Shown: piece by piece, positions 1-7,100 of the stretch
Position numbering within the stretch: position 1 is the first letter of the stretch
How the letters are laid out: each line of letters begins with the position of its first letter
NCBI GenBank assembly: GCA_023441145.1
Contig: JAEZQN010000074.1
Span: forward strand, 1-12,564
Reading direction: 5' to 3'
Length of the DNA stretch: 12,564 nucleotides
Origin: Bacillota bacterium
GTDB lineage: Bacteria > Bacillota > Clostridia > Lachnospirales > Lachnospiraceae
Translations under genes and position numbers: made by a program
Notes under the pieces: model-generated
Database searches by the model: none
Told to the model about the DNA's origin: nothing
What the model saw: the letters and a program-made list of their open reading frames with translations, nothing else

Positions 1-341
1 TAGACATCATGGCTATGAGGGAGGCGGCAAGGGTGCTCATAGGAAGGCATGATTTTGCAGGTTTTGCTTCACAAATGAACGACAAAAGGTCCACTGTGAA
101 AACCATCACTAGAATAGACATAATAAAACAGGAAAACCTTATCATAATTACCTATGAAGGGGATGGTTTCCTCTATCATATGCTTCGAATCATAACAGGT
201 ACCCTGATAGAAATAGGTCTTCATAAACAAACATTAGAGAGTCTTAAAGAGATTATAAGCACGGGTAATCGAAGTCTGGCAGGCCCTACTGTAGAGGGAA
301 AAGGACTTTCTTTAACAAAAATATATTATAAAAATAAATAA
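1..341 (+). CDS. truA: tRNA pseudouridine synthase A, C-terminal part (5' end outside window)
   Basis: TruA makes pseudouridine at positions 38-40 of the tRNA anticodon arm in the cytoplasm. Only the last ~112 codons are present; the reading frame is open to the first base of the window, so the ATG at position 9 is an internal methionine. The visible part matches the family C-terminal half: an MREAA..LIG.HDF segment, then GDGFLYHMLRIITGTL, which corresponds to the conserved G-x-G/D-F-L-x-x-M-V-R-x-x-x-G-x-L core, and a closing AGPTVEGKGLSL stretch, where the family usually has AGPTAPAxGLxL. In many clostridia truA closes an ecfA-ecfT-truA group beside ribosomal genes and is followed by rplM-rpsI; here spoVT follows instead. 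No convincing terminator is visible after the stop. Identification is firm; the catalytic Asp lies upstream and cannot be checked. Confidence 0.95.
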   Translation, partial: DIMAMREAARVLIGRHDFAGFASQMNDKRSTVKTITRIDIIKQENLIIITYEGDGFLYHMLRIITGTLIEIGLHKQTLESLKEIISTGNRSLAGPTVEGKGLSLTKIYYKNK

Positions 342-561
342 TATAACTATAAGCTTTTTAAAATTTCCTTAACTGGATTTTCATGGTATACTAACAAGGT
401 ATTTGAGTTGTTAACATTTTACTCATTTACCTTTTTGTTTTTATAATGGTATATATTTCTCATTTTTTTTTCACATATCATATCTCAGTTGACCACTGAA
501 ATTCCCCTTACATACAGTGTTTTTCGAATCGGTAAAATATTATGAAATGCATTGGCTCAAT

Positions 562-592
562 GTATAAATTTCTCAATTTTACTAACAATATA
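562..592 (+). promoter_or_regulatory. weak candidate sigma-G-like promoter for spoVT
   Basis: The gap between truA and spoVT (342-637) is AT-rich and holds no gene that I can see. Within it, GTATA at 562-566 resembles a forespore sigma-G -35 box. CAATATA at 586-592 differs at one defined position from the CATnnTA -10 pattern. The spacing is 19 bp, one longer than usual. It would give a leader of about 35 nt before the spoVT start, and B. subtilis spoVT is sigma-G dependent. A rival is TTGACC (489-494) with TACAGT (513-518), a weak sigma-A match at 18 bp. Neither is strong. Confidence 0.25.
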
Positions 593-637
593 ACTATAGC
601 GCACTGTATATGATAAATGTTAAATGGAGGAAACATT

Positions 638-1183
638 ATGAAGGCAACTGGTATTGTAAGAAGAATAGATGACTTGGGACGTGTTGTTATTCCAAAAGAA
701 ATTCGTAGAACTTTGAGAATTCGTGAGGGAGATCCTCTTGAAATTTTTACTGATCGTGAAGGCGAAATTATTCTTAAGAAGTATTCTCCTATTGGTGAAT
801 TAAGTCAATTTGCAAAGCAATATGCGGATTCCTTAGCCCAAACAACAGGTCATATAGTATGCATTGCTGACAGAGACTCCTTAATTGCTGTTGCAGGAAC
901 TACAAAGAAAGATCTTGTATCCAAAGGAATTAGTAAGGAACTAGAAGAAGCTATTAATCAAAGAGAAAACGTTGTGTGTTCTTCAGATGAGAAGAATTAT
1001 AAGAAGATTACTAGTGATGAGGAAGAGTACAAATACCAAGTAATTTGCCCGATTATTAGTGAAGGTGATGCCATCGGTGCGGTAATCATTTTAACAAAAG
1101 ATCCTAAGGTGAAATTTGGTGAGGTTGAAGTTAAACTAGCTCATGCAGCAGCAGGTTTCTTAGGCCGTCAGCTTGAACAATAG
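638..1183 (+). CDS. spoVT: stage V sporulation protein T, AbrB-type DNA-binding regulator
   Basis: SpoVT is a transcription factor of late forespore development that tunes sigma-G-dependent genes. The 181-residue product is close to the 178 residues of B. subtilis SpoVT. Residues 1-50 form the swapped-hairpin AbrB DNA-binding domain, with MKATGIVRRIDDLGRVVIPK and the following RREIRRTLRI-type segment nearly identical to the Bacillus protein. Residues ~56-181 form the GAF-like C-terminal domain, ending in AAGFLGRQLEQ. I chose the ATG at 638 because it gives the family-standard N-terminus and has TGGAGG at 625-630, seven bases upstream. An ATG at 617 would put that ribosome site inside the gene. 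A strong intrinsic terminator follows, so spoVT is probably a single-gene unit separate from the pilus locus. Very confident. Confidence 0.98.
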   Translation: MKATGIVRRIDDLGRVVIPKEIRRTLRIREGDPLEIFTDREGEIILKKYSPIGELSQFAKQYADSLAQTTGHIVCIADRDSLIAVAGTTKKDLVSKGISKELEEAINQRENVVCSSDEKNYKKITSDEEEYKYQVICPIISEGDAIGAVIILTKDPKVKFGEVEVKLAHAAAGFLGRQLEQ

Positions 1184-1196
1184 AATAATCAAATGG

Positions 1197-1229
1197 AAAA
1201 GGTGTTTCTTACATGAAACATCTTTTTTT
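1197..1229 (+). terminator. intrinsic terminator of spoVT
   Basis: AGGTGTTTC (1200-1208) pairs with GAAACATCT (1215-1223) around a TTACAT loop, with one G-T pair. Flanking AAA/TTT extends the stem. A run of seven T (1223-1229) follows directly. It lies 13 nt after the spoVT stop and insulates the pilus operon from spoVT transcription. Confidence 0.9.
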
Positions 1230-1233
1230 GCGC

Positions 1234-1332
1234 GAAGGCAAAGTGAGGGTTCTGCGTGCTTGCACGCGAGAACCCGAGCGCGCCCGCGAACTCGGGCGGA
1301 ACGCACGAGTATGAAAGAAGGCAAAGTGAGGG
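1234..1332. repeat. pair of 16-bp direct repeats flanking a GC-rich hairpin patch
   Basis: GAAGGCAAAGTGAGGG occurs at 1234-1249 and again, identical, at 1317-1332. Similarity goes on in weaker form after each copy: both continue into GCGTGCTT-x-CAC and then a GAAC/GGAAC-like stretch. The segment therefore looks like a tandem, partly decayed ~83-bp unit and not a chance match. The first copy is far more GC-rich than the flanks: 42 of 60 bases at 1251-1310 are G or C, in a region otherwise near one third G+C. It has no coding potential that I can defend. It could be a dispersed intergenic repeat of this genome or the remnant of a small mobile element. Only one window is available, so genome copy number is unknown. 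Confidence 0.7.
1247..1296. other. two overlapping GC-rich hairpins, possible structured element
   Basis: The first arm GGGTTCTGCGTGC (1247-1259) pairs over 13 bp with 1262-1275, with a single bulged G at 1268; at least the closing pair must open to make a loop. A second stem pairs CCCGAG (1273-1278) with CTCGGG (1291-1296). CGC/GCG pairs extend it inwards to a GCCC loop (1282-1285), with AA bulged. The stems share 1273-1275, so they compete or sit end to end. No T-run follows, so this is not an ordinary terminator. The structure is symmetric enough to form on either strand. Confidence 0.6.
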
Positions 1333-1400
1333 CTTAAGCGTGCTTACACTGGGGAACTTGGCGATCACTAGACAAAGTGTACAAATTTATTTCCAATAAA

Positions 1401-1508
1401 TGTAAACAACTTGTTTAATTATAATAAAATGTAAAATATTTACAAAAAATAGATTGAAAAGATTTTTTAAGAATGTTATCTTACATTTAAAGCATACATA
1501 TATTTACA
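1401..1508. promoter_or_regulatory. cluster of TGTAAA/TTTACA half-sites, candidate operator of the pilus operon
   Basis: Four exact copies of one hexamer lie upstream of the pilus operon: TGTAAA at 1401-1406 and 1430-1435, and TTTACA at 1439-1444 and 1503-1508. The middle two form a perfect inverted repeat, TGTAAA-ATA-TTTACA (1430-1444), ending nine bases before the candidate -35 box. That position suits a dimeric regulator. The region is very AT-rich, which raises the chance of coincidence. I cannot name a regulator from the motif. Confidence 0.4.
1454..1482 (+). promoter_or_regulatory. candidate sigma-A promoter of the pilus operon
   Basis: TTGAAA (1454-1459) and TATCTT (1477-1482) are 17 bp apart, with TG at 1474-1475 in the extended -10 position. 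Transcription would start near 1489 and leave a leader of about 130 nt before the adhesin ATG. This is the best match in the 1333-1619 stretch, which otherwise shows only AT-rich sequence and the TGTAAA half-sites. The AAGGGGG ribosome site of the first pilus gene is at 1607-1613. Confidence 0.4.
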
Positions 1509-1619
1509 AATGCTGTAGGCAATACTTATGTTCATATTAATGATTTAAGATATTGATAATTTGCTATAAGAAAAGTAAAAACTGAATAAAATGTGTGAAG
1601 AAGGACAAGGGGGCAGACA

Positions 1620-4600
1620 ATGAAGAACAATGTTGCTACCAAACCAGAGAAGAGGGCGAAACCACACAAAAGAAGGAGGAAACCTTTAGTTGCTCTAACA
1701 TTGCTTGTAATACTTATGGCTACTACCTTTATACAGGATGCATCAAAGTATGATAGTCTGGCTCAGACTGATAGTAGTGCTGAAGGTGGTAACTTAGTTA
1801 CTAGTGAAGGTGATGAATGGAAGAACGAATTGCTAAATCTTAATCTAAAGGATGATGGTTCAGTAGATGATATTTTAGTAGTTGTTAGGTCGCAGATTGG
1901 ATATGAACAGAGTCAAGTTGATAGTAGTTCTGAGGAAAATGGTGAAGAACCTAAGTATTATAATCGATATGGAGCAGTATATGGCCATCCATATGATGCT
2001 TGGAATACGGCTTTTATGGCTTTTTGTTTGCAATATGCTAAAGTAAGTGAAGATACATTTCCAGTAGATCTGGATTGTACAACATGGATGAAGCTCTTGC
2101 AGGACAAGAGTCTTTTTTATGGGACTAATAATTACAAACCGAATGTTGGGGATATGGTGTTTTTCAACAGAGAGGGAGAAAACAACTCTTTTATAGGGAT
2201 TATTGAATCTTTAAGAGAGGATACAGATCATAACTCCATTTTACATATCATTGTTGGAGATTACGATGGTAAAGTGCAGGAGATAGAATATCATACAACA
2301 GATGTAATTGGCTATGGGGTAGTTCCAGCCACTATGGAAGTTCAAGATGACCCAACACCAGCTTCTGCAGAGAAAACACAGAATAGTGATAAAACTCAAG
2401 CATCAGATTCAGGGGAGGTCGCAACCTTCGCTGCTAGTAGTTTGCCAGCTACTATAGAGACAGTAGATAGTAGGGCAGAAGGTATTAGATTAGATCTTTT
2501 TGATTATAACGGAGCTGGTACTGATCTCGACACAAGCCAGAACTCGGTGGATAATCCAATATATAAAGGGATTAATGCTGACGGAAATAACAAAAGGGAA
2601 CTATTGTTTTTGGGAAAAAGCAATTCGGATAAACCTAATAGTCAGGGAGGAATTAATACCTTTACCGGTGGTAAGGTAGCAAGACAGGGAATTGTTAGGA
2701 ATGTGCTTGAAGGTGGATACCCTAAGCTTAACACTCAGAGTGCCTCTAGCCTGAAGTATCTTTTTGATCCAACTATGTCCGTATCAGGAAAAACTACCTA
2801 CAATGATGTAAACCACTTATTTAAAAGGGATGATAAAGGATATTATGTATTTAAGAGTGACGACAACTATGCCTTTTACAACAGTCAAAGTGGTGGTGGC
2901 GATTTTGCTGTTTATAGTACTACGTATAATGTTAATAGAAATGGAGTAACCAATACTAAGATTGGCTTTTTCCCATTTAATCAATATAACAGTAATCAAC
3001 AGAATGTTGATCCTGGAGTTCAATATAATCACCATTTTGGTCTTGCTATGCAATTTGACTTTCAACTAAATGAAGGAAATATGGTAAACAATGAGAATAT
3101 GTTATTTGAGTTTACTGGTGATGATGATGTATGGGTATTTATAGACGATGTTCTTGTATTGGATATTGGTGGGATTCATGAGGCTGTGCATGGAAGTATC
3201 AATTTTAATGGTGGTGAAGTTAAGGTTGACTCAGCCACTAATATTAGTGGTAGTTCAAGTGCAAAGTCCGTAACTACAACGCTTAAGAAAATATTTGATG
3301 ACCTGGGTAAGAGTTATGATGATAGTACATGGTCTAAACATACATTAAAATTCTACTACCTAGAACGTGGAAGCATGTATTCTAATTGCCTTATTAAATT
3401 CAATCTTCCTACAGGATTGCATATAGCTAAGAAGCTTACGGGGGAGGCTACTGGAGACTACAGTAATAAGGAGTATTCATTTCAGTTATATGTAGAAGAT
3501 AGCGTAGGGAGTAATACTTATTCCCTTTATAAGGGGAGTGAAGCTTACTACAACAATAATAAGCAATTCAAGGTTCCTTTTAGTAGCAGTGGAGTATTTA
3601 AGATGAAGGAAGGAGAGACCGTAGATATATACGATATCAATGCCAATAAAAGATATTATCTTAAAGAAATTGATATAGATGAGCAGATTATTTCTGATGT
3701 TAAAATTGATTCCAAAGTACAAAGTAAAACATATACAGATAAAGCTAAGGGGATTTATACGGTTCAGAGCGAGATACAAAAGGTATATGTTAGACCATCT
3801 ATTTCTTTTGATAATCAATTAAGGGAAGAGTATAAAGACATTACGATTAAAAAGCTATGGAAGAATTCAGACGATAGTGATAAAACAGGTGATCTGCCAT
3901 CGGAGATAAAAGTTGAGCTTTGGCAAAAGGATATTGAGGCAAATAAGAGTATTTTGATTAATACAATATCCTTAAAGGCTTCGGATTCCTGGAGTAAGAC
4001 GGTGAGTCATTTGCCAGTTAAGATAGGAAATAAGACGTACTCTTATTATGCAAAGGAAATCACAGTAAGTGGATATACTACCACTATTACAGAACCGAAT
4101 GCAGACAATAATTATATCATCACAATCTGTAATAAAGAAAATCCATTTTCTATAATAGCCACAAAGAAATGGTTTAAGGTAGATGGCTCTCCTATGTCAG
4201 TTGGAATGCTTAATAAGGTTAATATTACTTTAAAGAGAAGTACAATAAGCCCAAGCACAGTACAACCAAACATAATACCATCTAACAGTGTAACAGTGGA
4301 TCAAGTGGAGTTAAATGTAGGTAACAACTGGACATATACGTGGAACGATACCAATAAATTAGAGGCGTATGATACTAGTGGTCATCTATATTACTACTAC
4401 GTGGAGGAGACAGCTCTTGCGGACTATAGAACCACCTATGACAACAATGGGGTAGCTTTCAATAGTCAATGTAATACCATTACAGTTAATAACACCAATA
4501 AATATGTAGAGAATGTAACAATTCCTACCACCGGTGGAAGTGGGACTGCTATCTATACCGTTATTGGAATGGTCTTATTAAGCATAGCAATGCTACTTCT

Positions 4601-4676
4601 TTTATTTGCAGTAAGCAATAAAAGGAGGTGTAGGTTAAGTCAGAGAACAGAAGCTAAAGAAAACTATAATAAATAA
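1620..4676 (+). CDS. LPXTG-type fibro-slime adhesin with degenerate CHAP-like domain, probable pilus tip protein
   Basis: A 1018-residue exported, wall-sorted surface protein. Residues 1-21 are rich in Lys/Arg and precede a hydrophobic export segment (22-38). Residues ~114-236 align by eye with the CHAP/NlpC-like amidase fold (YG..YG.PY..W, KPNVGDMVFF, GYGVVP), but the usual catalytic WC is W128-N129, the HVGIV histidine is F191, and the IEGN motif reads IVGD. A fibro-slime domain follows, with its hallmark GDDDVWVFIDDVLVLDIGGI near 500-519 and FYYLERGSMYSN at 578-589. Then come three stalk domains: ~597-735 (Lys604/605, Glu683, Asn732), and two CnaB folds at ~739-840 (K745, E813, N838) and ~843-960 (K849, E930, N958). 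The paired Lys/Asn suggest internal isopeptide bonds. IPTTG (968-972), a membrane segment and a basic tail form the sorting signal. First gene of the operon, it lies 20 nt before the major pilin. Tip location is inferred from size and order. Confidence 0.9.
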   Translation: MKNNVATKPEKRAKPHKRRRKPLVALTLLVILMATTFIQDASKYDSLAQTDSSAEGGNLVTSEGDEWKNELLNLNLKDDGSVDDILVVVRSQIGYEQSQVDSSSEENGEEPKYYNRYGAVYGHPYDAWNTAFMAFCLQYAKVSEDTFPVDLDCTTWMKLLQDKSLFYGTNNYKPNVGDMVFFNREGENNSFIGIIESLREDTDHNSILHIIVGDYDGKVQEIEYHTTDVIGYGVVPATMEVQDDPTPASAEKTQNSDKTQASDSGEVATFAASSLPATIETVDSRAEGIRLDLFDYNGAGTDLDTSQNSVDNPIYKGINADGNNKRELLFLGKSNSDKPNSQGGINTFTGGKVARQGIVRNVLEGGYPKLNTQSASSLKYLFDPTMSVSGKTTYNDVNHLFKRDDKGYYVFKSDDNYAFYNSQSGGGDFAVYSTTYNVNRNGVTNTKIGFFPFNQYNSNQQNVDPGVQYNHHFGLAMQFDFQLNEGNMVNNENMLFEFTGDDDVWVFIDDVLVLDIGGIHEAVHGSINFNGGEVKVDSATNISGSSSAKSVTTTLKKIFDDLGKSYDDSTWSKHTLKFYYLERGSMYSNCLIKFNLPTGLHIAKKLTGEATGDYSNKEYSFQLYVEDSVGSNTYSLYKGSEAYYNNNKQFKVPFSSSGVFKMKEGETVDIYDINANKRYYLKEIDIDEQIISDVKIDSKVQSKTYTDKAKGIYTVQSEIQKVYVRPSISFDNQLREEYKDITIKKLWKNSDDSDKTGDLPSEIKVELWQKDIEANKSILINTISLKASDSWSKTVSHLPVKIGNKTYSYYAKEITVSGYTTTITEPNADNNYIITICNKENPFSIIATKKWFKVDGSPMSVGMLNKVNITLKRSTISPSTVQPNIIPSNSVTVDQVELNVGNNWTYTWNDTNKLEAYDTSGHLYYYYVEETALADYRTTYDNNGVAFNSQCNTITVNNTNKYVENVTIPTTGGSGTAIYTVIGMVLLSIAMLLLLFAVSNKRRCRLSQRTEAKENYNK

Positions 4677-4696
4677 GGGAAAGGATTAAATTAGAA

Positions 4697-6178
4697 ATGA
4701 GAAGAATATTAGCTTATGTACTATGTGTATCAATGTTATTCGTTATGGTATTAGGGACAACAGGCTTTGCAGCGGTAAATGATGAGTCTAGAGGTTCTAT
4801 TACAGTAAATGGCGTACAGAATGGAGTAACAGTAAAAGCTTACAAGATTATTCAAGTTAATTTTAAAGAGGGATATTTTACTGGATATTCCTACGTAGAT
4901 AGTGTAAAGAGTTGGATGAAGACTAAGACTGAGACTGGAAAAGATTATGCATCTTTAGCAGATGATATTAGTGCTTTAGGGAAAAAAAGTAGTACCTTCC
5001 AAGAAGGTTTTTATGCTGATTTAGCAGCTGCAATTACTGCAAACCCTGCTTCATTTGGATTAGTTACATATAATAGTCCAACTAAATCTGGAAGTGCATT
5101 GGTGTTTAACCCTGTAGAACTTGGTCAATACCTACTGCTTGCAGAAGGTGGAGACTACATTTATCACGCAACAGTTGCTACGGTAGCACCAAAATTAGTA
5201 AATAATGAGTATCAGGTAGAAAACGCTGTAGTGGATATAAAATCAAGGAAAGTTACGATTGACAAAAAAGTAAATGGAGCAGAAGAAGCAGTTGCTGGTT
5301 TAGGTGAAACAGTAAATTATGTAGTTACTGCTGATGTTCCTGTATATCCTGCCAATTCAATCAATAAGAATTTTGTGATATTTGATCAATTATCAGCTGG
5401 CTTGGCTTATACAGCAAATTCTATAAAAGTGGAAGGTATAAAAGCTGACAGTACAGTAACAGATATAACAAGTGTTGCAAGTCCTAGCATTGTAGGTAAT
5501 GCAATCGTTATAGACTTTAGTAGTAAATACAATGATATCACGATTTACAAAGCAATCAAAGTTTCCTATCAGGCTACAATTACTGCTGATGCAGTTGTAG
5601 GTGGTACTGGTAATGACAATACAGCAACCTTGATTTATGCAAATAATCCTAATAATAGTAGTAGTAGTACCCCAAAGACAGACATATCTAAGGTATATAC
5701 TTATGGTCTTCAAGTAGTAAAGGTGGATGGGGATGATACAACTACTAAATTGGCCGGAGCTATCTTTAGATTGGAGATAAAGGATGAAAATGGGGATTGG
5801 AAGGATGTAGGAAGGACACCAGCAGAACTTACTACTGATGCTAAAGGAGAGATTACTGTAAAGCAATTAAAGCCTGGTTTCTATCGGTTAGTAGAGTTAC
5901 AAGCACCAGACGGATATAACATGCTTACAAGTCCTATTGAGTTCACTATTACTGCTGACAAGGATACAAATAATAAGTTGACGGGTACAATTAATAATAC
6001 ATATGGTTCAGATACTGCTATTTGCTACCTAACCAAAACAATTAACAACTTTAAAACTCTTCTACCTTCTACTGGTGGAATGGGTACAGTAATCTTCACA
6101 GTTGTTGGTATTGTGTTAATGGCTGGTGCAGTTGCCTTCTTAATCATTAGAAAAAGAATGAGCTCTGCTATAAAATAG
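4697..6178 (+). CDS. LPXTG major (backbone) pilin with isopeptide D2 and SpaA/CnaB domains
   Basis: A 493-residue shaft pilin that a class C sortase would link into a covalent fibre. A signal peptide covers residues 1-26 (cleavage near GFAA). An N-terminal pilin domain follows (~32-180). An isopeptide D2-type fimbrial domain spans ~185-335 (K190/K191; NDNTATLIYANN at 306-317). A CnaB/SpaA domain spans ~337-452, with Lys342, an E-box YRLVELQAPDGYN centred on Glu400, and Asn450/451. LPSTG (456-460), a membrane segment (463-484) and a basic tail form the sorting signal. The usual YPK pilin motif before D2 is absent; VVDIKSRK (178-185) is in the equivalent place, so Lys182 or Lys185 is the likely linking residue. 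AAAGGA (4680-4685) is the ribosome site. A short poly-Ser run (AGT x4 at 5657-5668) lies in the linker before the last domain. E-box, size and position beside the sortase make backbone pilin the best call. Confidence 0.93.
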   Translation: MRRILAYVLCVSMLFVMVLGTTGFAAVNDESRGSITVNGVQNGVTVKAYKIIQVNFKEGYFTGYSYVDSVKSWMKTKTETGKDYASLADDISALGKKSSTFQEGFYADLAAAITANPASFGLVTYNSPTKSGSALVFNPVELGQYLLLAEGGDYIYHATVATVAPKLVNNEYQVENAVVDIKSRKVTIDKKVNGAEEAVAGLGETVNYVVTADVPVYPANSINKNFVIFDQLSAGLAYTANSIKVEGIKADSTVTDITSVASPSIVGNAIVIDFSSKYNDITIYKAIKVSYQATITADAVVGGTGNDNTATLIYANNPNNSSSSTPKTDISKVYTYGLQVVKVDGDDTTTKLAGAIFRLEIKDENGDWKDVGRTPAELTTDAKGEITVKQLKPGFYRLVELQAPDGYNMLTSPIEFTITADKDTNNKLTGTINNTYGSDTAICYLTKTINNFKTLLPSTGGMGTVIFTVVGIVLMAGAVAFLIIRKRMSSAIK

Positions 6179-6197
6179 TTACTCGGAAAGACAATAG

Positions 6198-6234
6198 AAT
6201 CAGGGACGAATTACATAGGAATTCGTCCTTGATT
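6198..6234 (+). other. intra-operon 15-bp hairpin between major pilin and sortase genes
   Basis: AATCAGGGACGAATT (6198-6212) pairs along its whole length with AATTCGTCCTTGATT (6220-6234), with one G-T pair and a 7-nt ACATAGG loop. It starts 19 nt after the pilin stop and ends just before the sortase ribosome site (GGAG 6247-6250). What follows is TATTAATAATTT, not a true T-run, so it is a leaky terminator at best. It could also protect the 3' end of the pilin mRNA, giving much pilin and little sortase. Confidence 0.7.
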
Positions 6235-6256
6235 TATTAATAATTTGGAGTGGTAT

Positions 6257-7084
6257 ATGAAGCGTAGAACAATTGTCTTTATATGTATTGTTTTTTTTGT
6301 GGGGCTTGCCGTATTATTGTATCCTACTGTTAGCAATTATATTAATAGCCTCAACCAAGGGAAGGCAATTGCAGAGTACGATCAGATGGTTAATAAATTA
6401 TCGAAACAGGATTATAGTATATTTTGGGAACAAGCCAACACATATAATGTAGAGCTTAAACAAAAGCCTAATCGTTTCAAACTCTCCCTAGAGGAAGAGA
6501 AGGAGTACAATTCTGTTCTCAATGTTACTGGGGATGGGATTATGGGATATATAGAGATTGAAAAGCTCGGAGAGAAGCTTACCATTGCTCATGGGATGAA
6601 TGACTCCGTACTGGAAGAAAGTATCGGTCACATGGAGGGTTCCTCAATGCCGTGTGGAGGCTTGGGTACTCATGCTGTTCTAGTGGGTCATAGAGGGCTT
6701 CCTTCTGCAAAGCTGTTTACAGATTTAGACCAAATGGAAAAGGGGGATACCTTTACCTTACATATTTTGGATGAGGTGTTAACCTATCAGGTGGACCAAA
6801 TTAGGATTGTTGAGCCATCGCATATGGGAGATTTAGAGATAATAGATGGAAAAGATTATGTCACCTTAGTAACCTGTACTCCTTATGCAGTCAATACTCA
6901 CCGCTTATTAGTACGTGGGGAGAGAATTGAAACAGTAAGTGGAGTTGACAGTACAAAAGCTGAGAATGTAGCCCATAATACGAGCAAATTTAATCTGCTA
7001 GAGGCTGCACCAATCATTGTCGCATCCGTTTTGCTGGCTATTTTTATAATAGTGATAGTCAAGTTTGTTAAAGTGCGGAAGTAG
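6257..7084 (+). CDS. class C (pilin-polymerising) sortase
   Basis: A membrane-bound cysteine transpeptidase that cleaves LPXTG between Thr and Gly and joins pilin subunits through a lysine. The 275-residue product has an N-terminal membrane segment (5-22), the catalytic domain (~95-225) and a C-terminal membrane segment (252-271), the two-anchor plan of class C. Catalytic residues are His145 in GHRGLPSAKLFTDL, Cys207 in TLVTCTPYAVNTHRLLVRG, and Arg216 in the same motif. The inhibitory lid region (~60-88, ANTYNVEL onward) has KPNRF where many class C enzymes have DPF or DPW. I start at ATG 6257 because GGAG (6247-6250) sits six bases upstream; a TTG at 6245 in the same frame has no ribosome site. 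The sortase lies between the major and small pilin genes, the usual place for the polymerase of a pilus locus. Confidence 0.93.
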   Translation: MKRRTIVFICIVFFVGLAVLLYPTVSNYINSLNQGKAIAEYDQMVNKLSKQDYSIFWEQANTYNVELKQKPNRFKLSLEEEKEYNSVLNVTGDGIMGYIEIEKLGEKLTIAHGMNDSVLEESIGHMEGSSMPCGGLGTHAVLVGHRGLPSAKLFTDLDQMEKGDTFTLHILDEVLTYQVDQIRIVEPSHMGDLEIIDGKDYVTLVTCTPYAVNTHRLLVRGERIETVSGVDSTKAENVAHNTSKFNLLEAAPIIVASVLLAIFIIVIVKFVKVRK

Positions 7085-7100
7085 CAAAGGAGTTGATAGA

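Noticed and set aside
617..637. Upstream in-frame ATG for spoVT adding seven residues.
   Set aside because: The ribosome site TGGAGG lies inside that extension, and family proteins begin MKATGIVRR at 638.
1230..1300. The GC-rich hairpins as a second terminator of spoVT.
   Set aside because: No T-run follows either stem, and a complete terminator already lies at 1197-1229.
5657..5668. AGT x4 tandem repeat in the major pilin as a phase-variation tract.
   Set aside because: The repeat is short and trinucleotide, so slippage would only change Ser number without breaking the frame.
5393..5866. Long open frames on the minus strand inside the pilin, and similar ones inside the adhesin and mazG.
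   Set aside because: They lie antisense to strong coding sequence, have odd composition rich in Ile, Tyr, Cys and Ser, and no ribosome sites.
6245..6256. TTG start for the class C sortase.
   Set aside because: It has no ribosome site; ATG 6257 follows GGAG at good spacing and starts a normal membrane segment.
7065..7100. TTG start for the small pilin, overlapping the sortase gene.
   Set aside because: ATG 7101 has AAAGGAG in front and begins a normal signal peptide.
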